NCBI GenBank assembly: GCA_026119935.1
Contig: JALRMH010000017.1
Span: 1-64,000, forward strand
Origin: Endothia cerciana
Lineage: Eukaryota; Ascomycota; Sordariomycetes; Diaporthales; Cryphonectriaceae
Direction of reading: 5' to 3'
DNA length: 64,000 bases
This document shows positions 11,831 to 23,183 of the stretch, piece after piece. Positions within the stretch are counted from its first letter, which is position 1. Each line of letters opens with the position of its first letter. The notes beneath the pieces are model-generated. The model had not been told where the DNA came from. It did no database searches and saw only the letters and a program-made list of their open reading frames with translations. A program made the translations under genes and the position numbers.

Positions 11831-13894
11831 TTCTTCACGGCGCCCGTTTTGCAATAGGATAAGTACTAGTCCTATATTCTATGCATAGCTTTACCCACTT
11901 AACCGAGCTCTATAATTTTCGATACTATAGTTCGGAATCGTAATATTCTAAGGAGAGCAAGAGCAAAGTCGACCCGGGTATACAAAGAGAGGTTCTAAAA
12001 AATAGTCTTGGCATATTCTACTACGTGTTGAAGATGTAGTAGGGTTAGAGCTAGAGTGCTTTGTATCATTAGTAGAGCCATTCTTCGAGCGAGTGTAGAT
12101 CATACTAATTCAGACTCGGTATGTTTCCGAGCGATGGCTCTGTATGCAACAACTAATTGAAACCTGATATTTTTAGAAACGAGGTTGATCTGCTAAGGGG
12201 CTCTGGCGGATGCGGCTAGCAACCTCCTCCTCGTTCAAGGTCTAGGCATGGTCTGTCTTTTTAACCATGTTTGGTGCTAGGTCGTCCAATGCATTGCTAA
12301 GCCTTGCAGCATCAGCAAGCAGGCCTGCCTTATTGAGTCATGGCTGGGCACCCTGCCCTCGTACTAAGTCCCAGGGTCGTGCTAGTGATTCAACGAGACG
12401 AAACTCGCTGTATGAAGATCAGTCCAGAAAACTCTCCAGCTTGATTCTCCAGCTGCGTAGTTTGCGTGATATCCGTCTCTCTGGAGGAATATTCATCTGT
12501 TGTAAGGCGGTGAATCAATATCATACCACTGTCGGGGCGAGGTGTATATTGCTCGTGACCAGTTGATTCAGCCCTTCGCGTTGACCGACCGCCGGTCCGA
12601 TATAAATATCAGCGGCGGCTTCAGGGTCCAAAAAAGACGATGTGATTCGTAAAGGGCGACTACTCGGCGGCATTGAACGCGTTCTTCCAGCCATCCAGGG
12701 GAGATTCCGTGGCCTTGACACCAGCGGCACAGCCTGATGGCAGGATGCCACGTTCGATCATCTCGACGAGCTCCCGGGACAACCTACACGGGGTCTATCC
12801 ACTCCCTGATAATCAGGTTACCAGTTTCGTCCAGACATTAAAAAGAGATGGTCCAGGACGCGGTGGGTGTGGTAGGAATTATTGTCCCTTTAATCGTGAT
12901 GTCCCCTGTGCACATCAACAGCATGAGGCAGACGCGGGCATCCCCCGCGAGACCGACGATCAGGCGGGCCCGAGGAACGGTGGGGGATGCGCGGGTCTGT
13001 CCTGCTGGAAGACCTGAGGGCGCGTATGATAGTACTTACAGGTACCGCGAGGGCTCGTACGAGGGGCTCGGTATATTCCGGTTGGGGTTTCGACATAGGC
13101 TTATCTTGAGGCCCCGGACGGGACTCAGGAGCAGCCAGGATACTAGGCTGGTACGAGGGAAGGAGGAGAGAGGCAGATGAGGGAGGGCTACGCATGTTGG
13201 AGGCACACTTCCAAGTTGAGGTATAAGGTATGGATATGGGGAACCTGTGCGCGCCTCTGCATATTGCGTCAACCGCGTCCGGAAGTCTTTTGAAAGCAAA
13301 ACATCTACACCCCCCTGATGGAGAGTCTGCCTCCGGGCGGTCATGTTCGCAGTTGCATGTTTTATCCTACTCACCCCTCTCTGCCTCGCGTAGATGATAT
13401 GCTTCATGCTACTATCCGGTCGGCCGGCCGGCCCTACAGATGGCGGGCATTGTTCCCCGGCATGAGAGATGAGAACTGTGCACGCCCCGGCATAGAGCAT
13501 CCTTCAGGTGCTCCTGATTGACCCGGAGGAAGAACGGACCGACAGATGAGGATGTGATCTGAAGAAAAAGCAGCCTGCGGCCCAGCGGTTGCCGCTCGCC
13601 CACTTGAGGTTCTGGTCGCCATCTCTATATCTAAGAAGCTAGCCTGCCTTTCCACCGATATTTCCGTCAGCCGACGTCCAAATGCGGTGCTCTCAGAAGT
13701 GAAGCCACTTGCATCCTACGCTCGGAATATATGTTGCTGTTTCTGGCGGAATAAGATGGCGCCAATGGTACTCGAGTGTGGAACACCTAGGTGGTTGGTG
13801 AGGGGACATCGTAGAGATGGTTCCCATAATCTTGTCCGAGACAAGCTGGGTGGATATGCATTCGTGCTGTGATGCAGACACTCGACTACCGCTG

Positions 13895-13934
13895 TTTTAT
13901 TTTTTATTTTTTATTTTTTATTTTTTATTTTTTA
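13895..13934. repeat. (TTTTTTA)n tandem repeat
   Basis: About five and a half 7-nt units of T6A, in intergenic DNA, about 260 bases past the 3' end of the phosphotransferase gene. Confidence 0.9.
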
Positions 13935-14194
13935 AACCCGTCCTCAACGCCGACCTCGATGCATCGTGATATCACTGCAATAGAAACATCCTGGCTCGTG
14001 ACCCAAGCCGACCAGCCGGTCCGATTGCCATCTCCGTTTTGCGCTCGCCCGATGTAGTGGGGCAGAGTACGCTGCAGTTGTATCGACGCTGGATGTTGAA
14101 TACGTCGAATGCCATTTTTCTTTCGGAACTGCACCTCTACTTCGAACCTCGTCCGCTCTAGCATGAATCAATAGCGCCTCAGAGACCGACAATG

Positions 14195-15934
14195 CTATTG
14201 CGCCTTCTTTCCATTCGCACTCGTGCCGTTCGCCAGCAGGCCCTTCTTCGCTCTCCTCTCCGCGTCCTCCCTCTTCTTGTTCTCCACCGTCTTCTGGTGC
14301 GGTATCGTCAACGCGTTGATGCCCAGATAGTCGCAGATCGCCCCCGTGACCAAGAACGCCCATCGGAAGTACACAACCATCGCGAAGAAGAAGTACCCGT
14401 ATAGATACGCCAGCTCGACCTCTGCCGCGACCGGGGGCAAGCCCAGGCGCGGTAGGTTTCCCAGCACGGCACCGCCGACGAGGGGGAACAGCATGACGGT
14501 CCAGTAAGGGAAAGGCTGGCGGGTCAGATGCGCGAGGATCATCTTGGTAGTCATGCGGCCGAACACGAAGCTCATGGTCAGACAGAACAGGACCAGGTGG
14601 TTCTCGCGGCGAAGCGTCGAGAACGGGCTATACAGCCACAGGCCGATGGAGAAGAAATACACCGCGAAGGGGGTCCATTCCAGGAAGACGGGCGCGATGG
14701 GCAGGTTCTGCCGTCTCCGCGCCTCCACAACGTGCTTGATGCACCCCGGCACGTGGACGAACAGCCCGCCGACGATAGTCAAGGCCCAAACGTCGCGCAC
14801 GGCCAGATCACCCAGCTGCTCCGCATACCCAAAGGTGTACCGCTCGCCAAGCACCTTGACGACGGGTGTGGTCCAGATCTGTGGTCCGCAGATACCCGAC
14901 AGGGCCATGATGGCAGCCGCGATCAACAGACCCTCCGTCGGCCCGTTGATGTAGCCCAGGTAGAGGGTGTGGCTATGGTAGGTCTCCCACGTGGAAAAAA
15001 ACATGGGGATGCAGGGGCACAGCGCGGTGAAGACGCCCGTCTTGGAGGTGCCGAGGCCCATGGCGGCGGTCTCGAGGAGGGAGGCGAGGGTGCAGTTGAG
15101 CGAGTCGATGCCGTGGTCGAAGAGCTCGCCGAGCCCGGACGAGGTGCCGGTGCGCCGTGCTTGTTTCCCGTCGATATTGTCCATGGTCTGGTACATGAAG
15201 AGGCCGAGCGCGAAGCTGAGGTAGAGCCATGATGGTCCCTGAGGGGAGAAACGCGGCGGTCGCGGTTAGCCGCGGGTATCGTCCAGCTCCGGGAGGGGTT
15301 GCCCGGGCTATGCGCACACGATGCTGTGCGCTTCAGGAGGAGGTGGACAAACGTACCGGTCCTATCAGGTCAGGCACGAACAAGACGAGAAGCCCGACGT
15401 TGCCCAGGATGAAGAAGAACCCGATCAAGGTGACCATGTTCGGCGCGAGCCATACCGGCAGCAGGCCCGCAGCCCAGTTCCACTACCGTCCCCCAGACAT
15501 GTTGTTAGTCGGCAGAACACCGTGTGTATCTCGGGCTGGAGGGGTCGATGGGCCGCGACGAGGCGTGGCTGGCTGGCTCAGGTGTGCAGGGACGAGGCAC
15601 GTACGTATGGGCGCAGTATGTAATGGGAGACGGGCGACTTGTCGACCGCGGAGTACTTATACGACTTGAGGTGGACCAGGGCGTCCTCCGAGACGCACTC
15701 GGCGGCGGCTTCTTCTACCGGACATGCCGAATTTGCATTAGCTCTCCATGACTGCGACCTGTTGACGCAGACTCAGCGCAGCCGTCGCGAGGCAAGCCAG
15801 GCCTTCCCACCCATCAGACGGGAAGGCTCTGGAATGCTTGCACAAGGCTAGGTAGGAATGGTGGTGCATGGTGGGGTACAAGTTGAAGGAAGGGTCATTA
15901 AAAGGGGTCAGCACTTACTGCTACTGGGAGCCAT
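14195..15934 (-). CDS. CPT1: Cholinephosphotransferase/ethanolaminephosphotransferase
   Basis: ER/Golgi membrane enzyme of the Kennedy pathway. It moves phosphocholine or phosphoethanolamine from the CDP-alcohol to diacylglycerol. Exons in gene order: 15934-15919, 15714-15605, 15482-15357, 15238-14195; 431 residues, normal for the family. The first exon is a 16-nt micro-exon (MAPSS plus one base). Exon two reads ALVHLKSYKYSAVDKSPVS, the family N-terminus, and exon three WNWAAGLLPVWLAPNMVTL. The CDP-alcohol phosphotransferase motif DGx2ARx8Gx3Dx3D is complete (DG at about 107-108, last Asp about residue 130). Several hydrophobic helices follow, then a basic cytosolic tail (KKREDAERRAKK). Whether it prefers choline (CPT1) or ethanolamine (EPT1) cannot be told from motifs. 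Confidence 0.92.
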
Positions 15935-16911
15935 GGTGACTTATTCTGGAGCTACCCCAGATCGAGGGAGCAAAAGGACAAGAAAGAAGGGGAGGGGGGG
16001 GGGGGGAAGGAAAGAAACGTGGTCCCTATGATAGCGGCAGCATGCTTCTGTCCCGTACTGGTTCTCGGGTGAGGTTGGAGAGACCGACGAGAACTTTTGG
16101 GAAAAGGAGAGAAGCCCACAATGGTGACAGGCCTGCAGGTCCACTTGGTGGTTCTAGAAAATCGAAGTCGACGACGCGCAGCTGGGAGGGGGCCCGTTCA
16201 GTGGTGTTACCAGCTGGCGGCTATTGGCCCGGCCAGGGCGGCCCTTGCAGACCGCACCAGCACCAGCACCAGCACCAGCACAGGCCTAGCACGCACTGCG
16301 GTCCCTCCACAACCCGCCTATCCGAAGAGCGGGCATGTGGGCCAGAAGAGCTGCTTCTTACTATGTACTAGGCCGTGTTGGCTTGTTGGATTTCGGATTG
16401 GGAGTGTCGGGGTTGTCGTACAGTATAAGCCGGGGCATGCTGGCACAAGCACCGATCCTCCCAGCCTCGACTTGTACGACGGACCACACATATTCTGTTC
16501 TCTGAATGGTGTCTGTGAGCCTTGGAGGAAGGCCAGGATAGGCTTTCCCCCCAGATGACGCTCCCAATATCACATGCCAACCCGCATTGTCAATTTTCTC
16601 ATTCTAAGGTACGCATCGCTGGCAGACCCTCGCCCTTACGGCGTTTCAGTTCTCATCTGTCCAACGCTCCACTCTACACTGCCAGGCTTGGGCGTATAGG
16701 GTGTTTCGTAAACTGTTGGAGGTCTGGTCACTTGGAAATAATCCTTGCTCACGTGGGTGCCACTACAGTCTGGCACTACTTTCCTGCAGCCTACAGCCAC
16801 CGTATAGACTACCCAAACCGCCTCATCATACGCTATAACACAAATGCAAATTGTTCAGCCAGGCTCCCAGACCTTGACCCCAACCGACCGCAGTCTCTTA
16901 CAGGCCTCCAT
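15935..16911. other. Intergenic between CPT1 and the DUF7580 gene
   Basis: Contains a 13-nt G run (15994-16006) just upstream of the phosphotransferase start and a short (CACCAG)n repeat at about 16255-16281. No gene was recognised. Confidence 0.5.
16255..16281. repeat. (CACCAG)n short tandem repeat
   Basis: About four and a half 6-nt units in non-coding DNA. Confidence 0.85.
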
Positions 16912-18717
16912 TCAAGTTGTGGAGGTCATCGCGGACTGCAGTCTCATGTCGTTCTCCAGCCTGGCAATGACCGCTTCATGGAACTCCTGGGCGAGCTTCT
17001 CGTCGTCTAAACACGCGACGGACAGGATCTTTTCCAGACACCATTCCACCACACTCTTATAATTTATACCGCCATTCTCCAGGACCGACCCGATCATCTG
17101 CAATGCTGCCTGCTTCTTGCCGAGGATCGAGTCCAGAGTCATATCCGGGTGGATGGCCAGGTCGTCGATATGCCGGCCGATGATGATCTGGATGAGGAGC
17201 AGCCCCAAGGATAGGATGGTGAGATCCATGGGCCTGAACGTCGTCTGTGGGGGTATCTGGCGGGTGCTCGCCGAGGACTGAGACAGGGATTTTGCCAAGA
17301 AGGGACGGTCCAGATAGTATGTGTGGCAAGTTGGCGCCTCTTCCTCTCCCAGGAATATGATATCGTCCGATGTGACGATCCTCGCCAGCCACGGGGTGTT
17401 ATACAGGTGCAAGACGCTATATGAGAGAGCAATGGCCACCTCAAGCCTCTCGAGATATGTGAAATGACTCGGGCCAGACTTGTGACCTTCTAAAATCGAA
17501 TGGAGGGTGACGGCGGTCAGATTTTCTGGTCGGCAATTTTGGTGGTATAGGTTGAATTTTCTCGACTTGTTAGAGATGTACCCGTAACAGTCGGGAACCG
17601 TGGTGTTGCCTTCACCTTTATGGAGCAAATGGCAGAGGTTGGTGATTGCTGATGTTTGTGGGACGGAACTAAGGTGTACAGATTGGGATAGGTATGGAGG
17701 ACCTCGTGTTGCTTGTTGCGGGACCGAGACCGTCGTCTGCGTCGTCCGTATTGTGGTGAGTGATGAGGAAAACCGGATCATTCGCGATCTGGAACGTGGT
17801 GTCGAATCTGGCGACGGTGTAGATGGTGGTGTGGGTAGTGGGACCTCATTTTCTGCCAGCTGAATGCGGACTCTATCCCAACGCTGAGACTGTCTCTGAC
17901 CGTCACTCCCTATAGCGACGCGGAAATCGAGGGATCTTGCGACCTCTTCCTCCCCATCCCCTGGAATCATCACACCTTTTCTGGCTGCCATCTCGAGCCC
18001 TAGGTTGTGCGAAGTGGTACAGCTACATGTTATGACATTCTGAAGAGCTGTATATATGCCCTGCGATATTTTCCGGATCAGTTGAGCCAGTTTGGCCTGC
18101 GAGCGCGAGCGGCGGGTGGGCTCCAGCTCGCAGTTTTGGTTGACCAAAGTGGTAAGACGACCGTTGCCATCTTTCAACCGGAAGAGAATCTCAGCATAGT
18201 CCTTCTTCTTCAGCGTGAAGTAGGTCCGATGTTTGAGTTCTGCTAATATAGAGCTGCGGTCGACAAGTCTTGGCTATGTATATCAATCCATTAGTCGCCT
18301 AGAACGCCTTCGACCAGTTCAAGGGCAGCCCCTGGGCGGGTGAATACTCCGCACCTTTCCGTTCTCACCGATGGCGAGTTTCTGCTGAAGCTCCATTATA
18401 GCTTTTCGCATCTCTTCGAGGCGCTCTTGGAACACGTCTGAGGACAGCCAAAGTCGCAATCGAACGTCGTCATTATACCTTATCCAGTCTGGCCCGAAGG
18501 GAGCCTGGATCATATCGTCGAGCGCATTGTCCGGAGCGATCCCTTTGAGTAGAGTCTCACACGTGTTTTGTAAGATGACCTGCTCCGTCTTGAGGTCTCG
18601 TATCATAAACTCGAGATCCCGTCTCACGTTCTTCATCGAGGAGAGGATGTCCCAGTAAGTTTCCAATGCTTGTATGGCCAACGGGATAACCCCTAGAACG
18701 AGGCCCGCGGCCTCCAT
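16912..18717 (-). CDS. DUF7580-domain protein with helical N-terminus
   Basis: 574 residues from exons 18717-18355 and 18273-16912. The splice joins GENGK to PRLVDRSS, matching the family pattern. The start was placed at MEAAGLVLGVIPLAIQALE, the usual beginning of these fungal proteins; the frame is open 12 codons further upstream. The N-terminal 250 residues are predicted helical, and the first helix resembles HeLo-type/fungal NLR-associated N-termini. A Ser/Thr/Pro linker covers about 266-328. The C-terminal part looks like the C-lobe of a protein kinase without its catalytic residues: an alpha-E-like helix at 394-412 (YLERLEVAIALSYSVLHLY), WLARIVTSDDIIFL where HRDxxxxN would be (416-429), and an alpha-F-like ILSLGLLLIQIIIGR at 474-488. 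DUF7580 membership is from memory of the family; function is unknown. The gene is divergent from the C2H2 gene. Confidence 0.85.
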
Positions 18718-19218
18718 CTCTGCATGCCTGAGACTTGGAGGACCTGAGGCCAAGAGGTATCAGAGCAGATATGCGAGTAACGATAGATTGGCCGCGGCGA
18801 GGAGGAGAGCTAAATGAGTACAGGACCACGGGAATTTGAAGACTTCCGAGAACGACTTCAAAGATAGACACTTTCGACAGGATAACAGTGCACGGATTCA
18901 GAAAGCCATATCTCCTTCTAGGTGGACAACATTGTGAGAGTGAAGCGATTGCTGAGTCTCGGGGGAAATTGCACCATGTGCGCCCACAAGCTGATCTGGC
19001 CGCATGCTGACTGCATGAGGCGAATGGGCGGGCACCAATCACTTCACTAAAGCGAGCACGGAAAATTTGAGGCTCAAGTCTAGTCTGTCATTTAATCGTG
19101 CCGGTATCGAATTGCTGTTCTGGCGCTGACCTTCCCTGGCACAAGTAACGCCCTTTCCTGATGGGATCGTGCCATCGCCTTTTCACAGAACCCGCCAGCT
19201 TCCCCGTGGAAGCGTGAC
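18718..19218. promoter_or_regulatory. Bidirectional promoter region of the DUF7580/C2H2 pair
   Basis: 501 bases between two start codons facing away from each other. Both genes must take their promoters from here unless 5' UTR introns extend further. No specific factor site was recognised. Shared regulation is an inference from the geometry. Confidence 0.45.
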
Positions 19219-21770
19219 ATGGACGTGCAGAGGGAGAAGATCCCCTCCTTGGTCGCTGGGAGTCTGAAGGGGCTTGAGCAGTTGCTAGCTGTTCTGAACT
19301 CACGGGACTTCTCGCTCGAGGCAACAGCCGCACAATCTCACCTCGCAAAGTTCAAGCTATGGGCGGGGAGTTTGGGCGCGCATCGCGCTTCTGGGACACG
19401 CTCATTAGAATACCGACTTCGTGATGCCTCATCCATACGGAAACATGTTATCTCCCTGCTAGACGACTTGAAAGCCCTGGTTTCCGGAGAGGGTAAGTGC
19501 TTGAACCCTCTACAACACCGGCGTTACACGCCGTATAGTCTCCGAGCGGCTAATACACTTTAGCTTTACCTTTGGTCCGTTCTGGACATATAGAAGCAAA
19601 GACGGAGGTTGAGGCGAGTCCAACAGATGAGGAATTGGAGGCTTACTTCGACGATGATGAGGAAAACGACCATGGTGAACCCCGCAGTTCACAAGAGGGG
19701 GAGCTCAGCCAAATCCTTTCTCAAGTCGGAGGAGTCATCGACTGCCTTCTAAGGCTGTCGGTTACAATCAGCAATCCCGCACCTCATGACAGATTCAAGT
19801 CCAGAGCAGGTATCGAGCTCGAATATTATTACGAGCCGTACGATATCCAGCACGTGAAGGAGAAATTTCCAGGCCTGGGTACCGCGGTTGCTGAAAGGCT
19901 TGGTAAGGCGCTCACTCAGCGACGACGTTACTTTAAATATAGGGAGGACCATCATTGCCGACTGAGACAAGGAGTAGATGGGGAAGATGATGGAGCGAGA
20001 AAAGGAAGAGCCACAACCGTAGCGTCTTCTTTACCTCAGCAACCCAAGGACGCGGATAGTATCGACCTCATCCTAGCCGACGATAATCGTTCCGAAATCT
20101 CGGCAACATCATATACGCCCTCAACTGTTAGCCAGACAGAACTACGTGTCCCGCCCATTCCCAAAGAATACGTCGAAGGACCGTTCTTATGTCCATTTTG
20201 CTATATATTAATATCGATAGATACGAGATATGAGTGGAAGTAAGTAGTAGCTACCTGGTCCCTCTTGCCACCGTCCCGCCGGTATCGCTGATCATTTTGT
20301 TGTTAGAAAACACGTCTTCCGAGATCTACGGCCGTATGTCTGCCTGGCAGAGACTTGCAGCGCCGCAGATCAAGATTTCCAGCGTAGGAAGGACTGGGCG
20401 CGTCACATGTTGCAGGAACACTGGAGGGTATGGACCTGTCCCTTCGGCTGTGCTGGAGAGTTTGAGTCCTCCACCAGTCTACGCCGCCACCTTGCCGGTC
20501 TCCATTCTACAGCCGTTTCTAAAGATAACGTTGGTTCCGTCGCATCCCTCAGCAGCAAGACCGATCTCAAACGGGCTGAGGGCACGTGTCCCCTCTGTCG
20601 CGAGACTGAAATCAAGTCGAGCCGCCAATACCAGTCTCATGTCGGGCATCATCTTGAACAACTGACTCTTTTCGTCCTCCCTCCACAAGAGGATGGCGAG
20701 GATAATGGCGGAAGCGATGAGGAGAGCGATGACTATGACGACGATTCCATACAGGATGAAACTGCCGACTTGAATGATCCGCCATCACCCATTTTTTCAC
20801 TTGACGCCACGAGCGACGTGAACGCCGCGGGCGCTGGCGTCTCTGCCGCATCGGTGCCTTCCGCTATTCCGTTGAATCCAGAGTCCAGACTTCAGCGGGA
20901 CAGTGACGAGCCGCCGCAAGCAGGCGCAGCCGCGACGATAACGACAGGAGACGACCCACACCCGAGCGAGCCTGTCCGGGACCCAGAACCAGACCACTCA
21001 GATCTCACAAGCCAGAGCAGCACGAATACAGGGCAAGGACCACACTTCCTGAGCAGGGAAGCCGCAGGCGAAGAACCAGCCAGTGAACGGCCCCTGTCGA
21101 GAAGTCTAGAAGACGTCTGGGAGGTCGAAGCCGAGATCCGTCGCGAGAGGCGTGAACGAACCCTGTTAAGAACACCAGCTCACGCTTCCGAGGTCGAAGA
21201 CAAGTTCCGTAGCAAGATGCGTGATCAGCTGCTGGAGGCCGGCGTACAGGAGGACCAGATAGAGGCGATCCTGGCGGGCAAGAAGGTCCAGGGACCACCA
21301 CCGCCGCCTCCACCTCAGGCTCCCGGACCGTCGACTGCGAAGACGACGTATACGCGCATGGCACGGAGGCACCTCAGCATCGAGGCTCTGAGAGCGAGAG
21401 TCATCGAGTTTGAGCTTGATGAGGTCAGTCAAACTGCCCACCCACCACTCTCCCTGGTGCCCCAAGGTTGTCCTTACACCCGTGAACATGGATGCACTGC
21501 CGATTCCAAGGACGAACTTGGATACTAACAGCAGCTTCCTGACAGAATCCCGACTACCTGATCATCAAGCGCTGGGTGCCCGTCGAGGAGCAGGAGGACC
21601 TCTGGTCGCTTACTAGGATAATCCGTGACGACCGCGAGAAGAAGGTTGCCACGTCGCTGTCCACCGAGGATCACGGTCGCCAACACTCTGGCCAGGAGGG
21701 AAGTGATAACCTGATGCCAGTACACAGGGAGAGACGCAGGAGGTTGCGGAAGCGAGTCAGTTGGTGGTAG
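19219..21770 (+). CDS. AcuF-like C2H2 zinc-finger protein
   Basis: 763 residues from exons 19219-19492, 19564-20239, 20307-21423 and 21546-21770; all phases close. The N-terminus (about 1-95, with KFKLWAGSLGAHRASG and LEYRLRDAS) is the helical module that opens many Pezizomycotina zinc-finger and NLR-like proteins. An acidic stretch precedes degenerate and classical fingers: FLCPFCYILI...EWKKHVF at about 297-320, CPFGC...RRHLAGLH at about 359-382, and CPLC...HVGHHLEQL at about 408-435. A long Asp/Glu/Ser/Pro-rich disordered region follows, then KMRDQLLEAGVQEDQIEAIL (a UBA/CUE-like helix pair). The conserved tail is TYTRMARRHLSIEALR, spliced to PDYLIIKRWVPVEEQEDLW, and ends in a basic patch. 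A nucleic-acid or protein scaffold role is likely; the target is unknown. Confidence 0.83.
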
Positions 21771-23183
21771 ACGCAAGGGACACAGAGAGGATCCCCCCCC
21801 CCCGGCTCTGGAAGAAATTGTCAAAGCTCTTGAATATTAAAGGAAATAAAGAAAATGTCACTTGCCCTAGTTACAGGCGTGTTACAACCCAAATAATTGC
21901 TGTATATTCTGCTCCGAACGGCCCTTTCATAGCATACAGCCGCTTCCGGGCCCGTCCTCCGTCCTGCTGATTCCTCGATCGTTCTACCTTTGCGATCCTC
22001 TGGCTGGAAGTGATATTTGTGATAATTCAGTTCCCAGCCCCCGAGCTTGCGGGGGGGCCCGGCGGCCACCAAAATCAAGTGGAACGGTCACAGATTTTTA
22101 TTTGATTTTTATTTCAAAGGCAGCCGGACGGAGGGGCCCGCTGTCACTTGGCAATACCCCCCCCCCCCCAAGATGTCTGACTAGGCTGCCGACGCCGTAC
22201 TGCAAATTCTGAAAAATACCTATCTGGCAGTCATTTTACCAACACCGATACTCGTCTCGTCTTCCACGCACGGTAGCCGCCCTCTGATATTCTCGGGGAG
22301 TCGGACCACCATCATAAACCTTCCGAGATCACTTCGGATAGGGAGGGGGCCTTTTGTTAGCTCTAGACGTCTTCCATATCCGACTTCGACCCCCCTCCGC
22401 CTATGGTTCGACATCCGCATTATAGTCTTCAAAATGTTCTGTGTTGCCTAACCCGCCCCCCCCCCCCCAAATCCGGCTCTCCGGTGCTCTCATCCTGTCA
22501 GCCTTATGCTTCCCGAGAAGGCGAGGCTGCGGGCCTCTTTGGAATGCGATAACTCGTCTGTCCCAAGCTGTCGGCGTTTGCTGAGGATCCTAGGCCGTGA
22601 CTATGTCTCAGAGGGTAGGCACCACAGCAACTGTATGAAACGTTCGTTGTGTAAAAAAGTCTCAACTCGATGAGCCAACTCTTTCCTTTTTAGATTCAGG
22701 TTTCTCTGCTAAGACTCATCCGTCATACGTCAGCCATGCGATGCGAAACACATACTCCCCATGCTGTACTAATGAATGCTTGTAGCGTTTGTGGCTCATC
22801 CCAAAAGTATGAACGCCGAATTAACCCCCCCCCCCCCCAAAAAAAAAGGGGAAGAAAAAAAAAGGACTAGCCCATCAATGCAATGCGATGACGCTCCCAG
22901 ATTAAGATATTAGGCGCACCCCGTATGGTGCGCGTTGTTGCTGTTTTGCGTGAGAACTTTCCCCCCCCGGCCCGACGTTGGGCAGCATCCCCGCCAGGAA
23001 TGTTGCATCTCCCGGATGAACAGGAGGTTCGACTTCGTCGATGGTCCTAGCGGGCGTGGGACAGCATCCCTCCCACGCGCCGGACATCCGTCACCTCTCA
23101 CCACGTGTCACCACCCCACCGATCGGCGAGGACTGAACGCCATCCTGCTCCTACCCCAGCTGTGACCTGGTGTGCAGATCCCT
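21771..23183. other. Intergenic, rich in C homopolymers
   Basis: No gene recognised. Four C runs of 11-14 nt occur within 1.05 kb: 21793-21803, 22157-22169, 22456-22469 and 22825-22838. The last three are followed by A runs, the last one A9. Confidence 0.6.
22825..22847 (+). repeat. C14-A9 tract
   Basis: Fourteen C then nine A then GGGG. It is the clearest member of the C-run/A-run set in this window. Confidence 0.9.

Larger units (their letters stand above)
8103..14194. other. Gene-poor, partly AT-rich accessory interval
   Basis: About 6 kb without an intact gene. Base composition becomes A+T- and TpA-rich, most clearly from about 11.2 to 12.2 kb. It contains a broken TPR-protein relic (10572-11247, listed separately), a TTC microsatellite and a (TTTTTTA)n tract. 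Short open frames elsewhere in it have no recognisable motif. The composition suits old repeat-induced point mutation, but this was judged by eye only. Confidence 0.5.

Noticed and set aside
12267..12566. 99-codon plus-strand frame with a helical-looking middle (SSLILQLRSLRDIRLSGG)
   Set aside because: Could be a fragment of a decayed fungal gene, but no neighbouring frame continues it and I cannot name a family.
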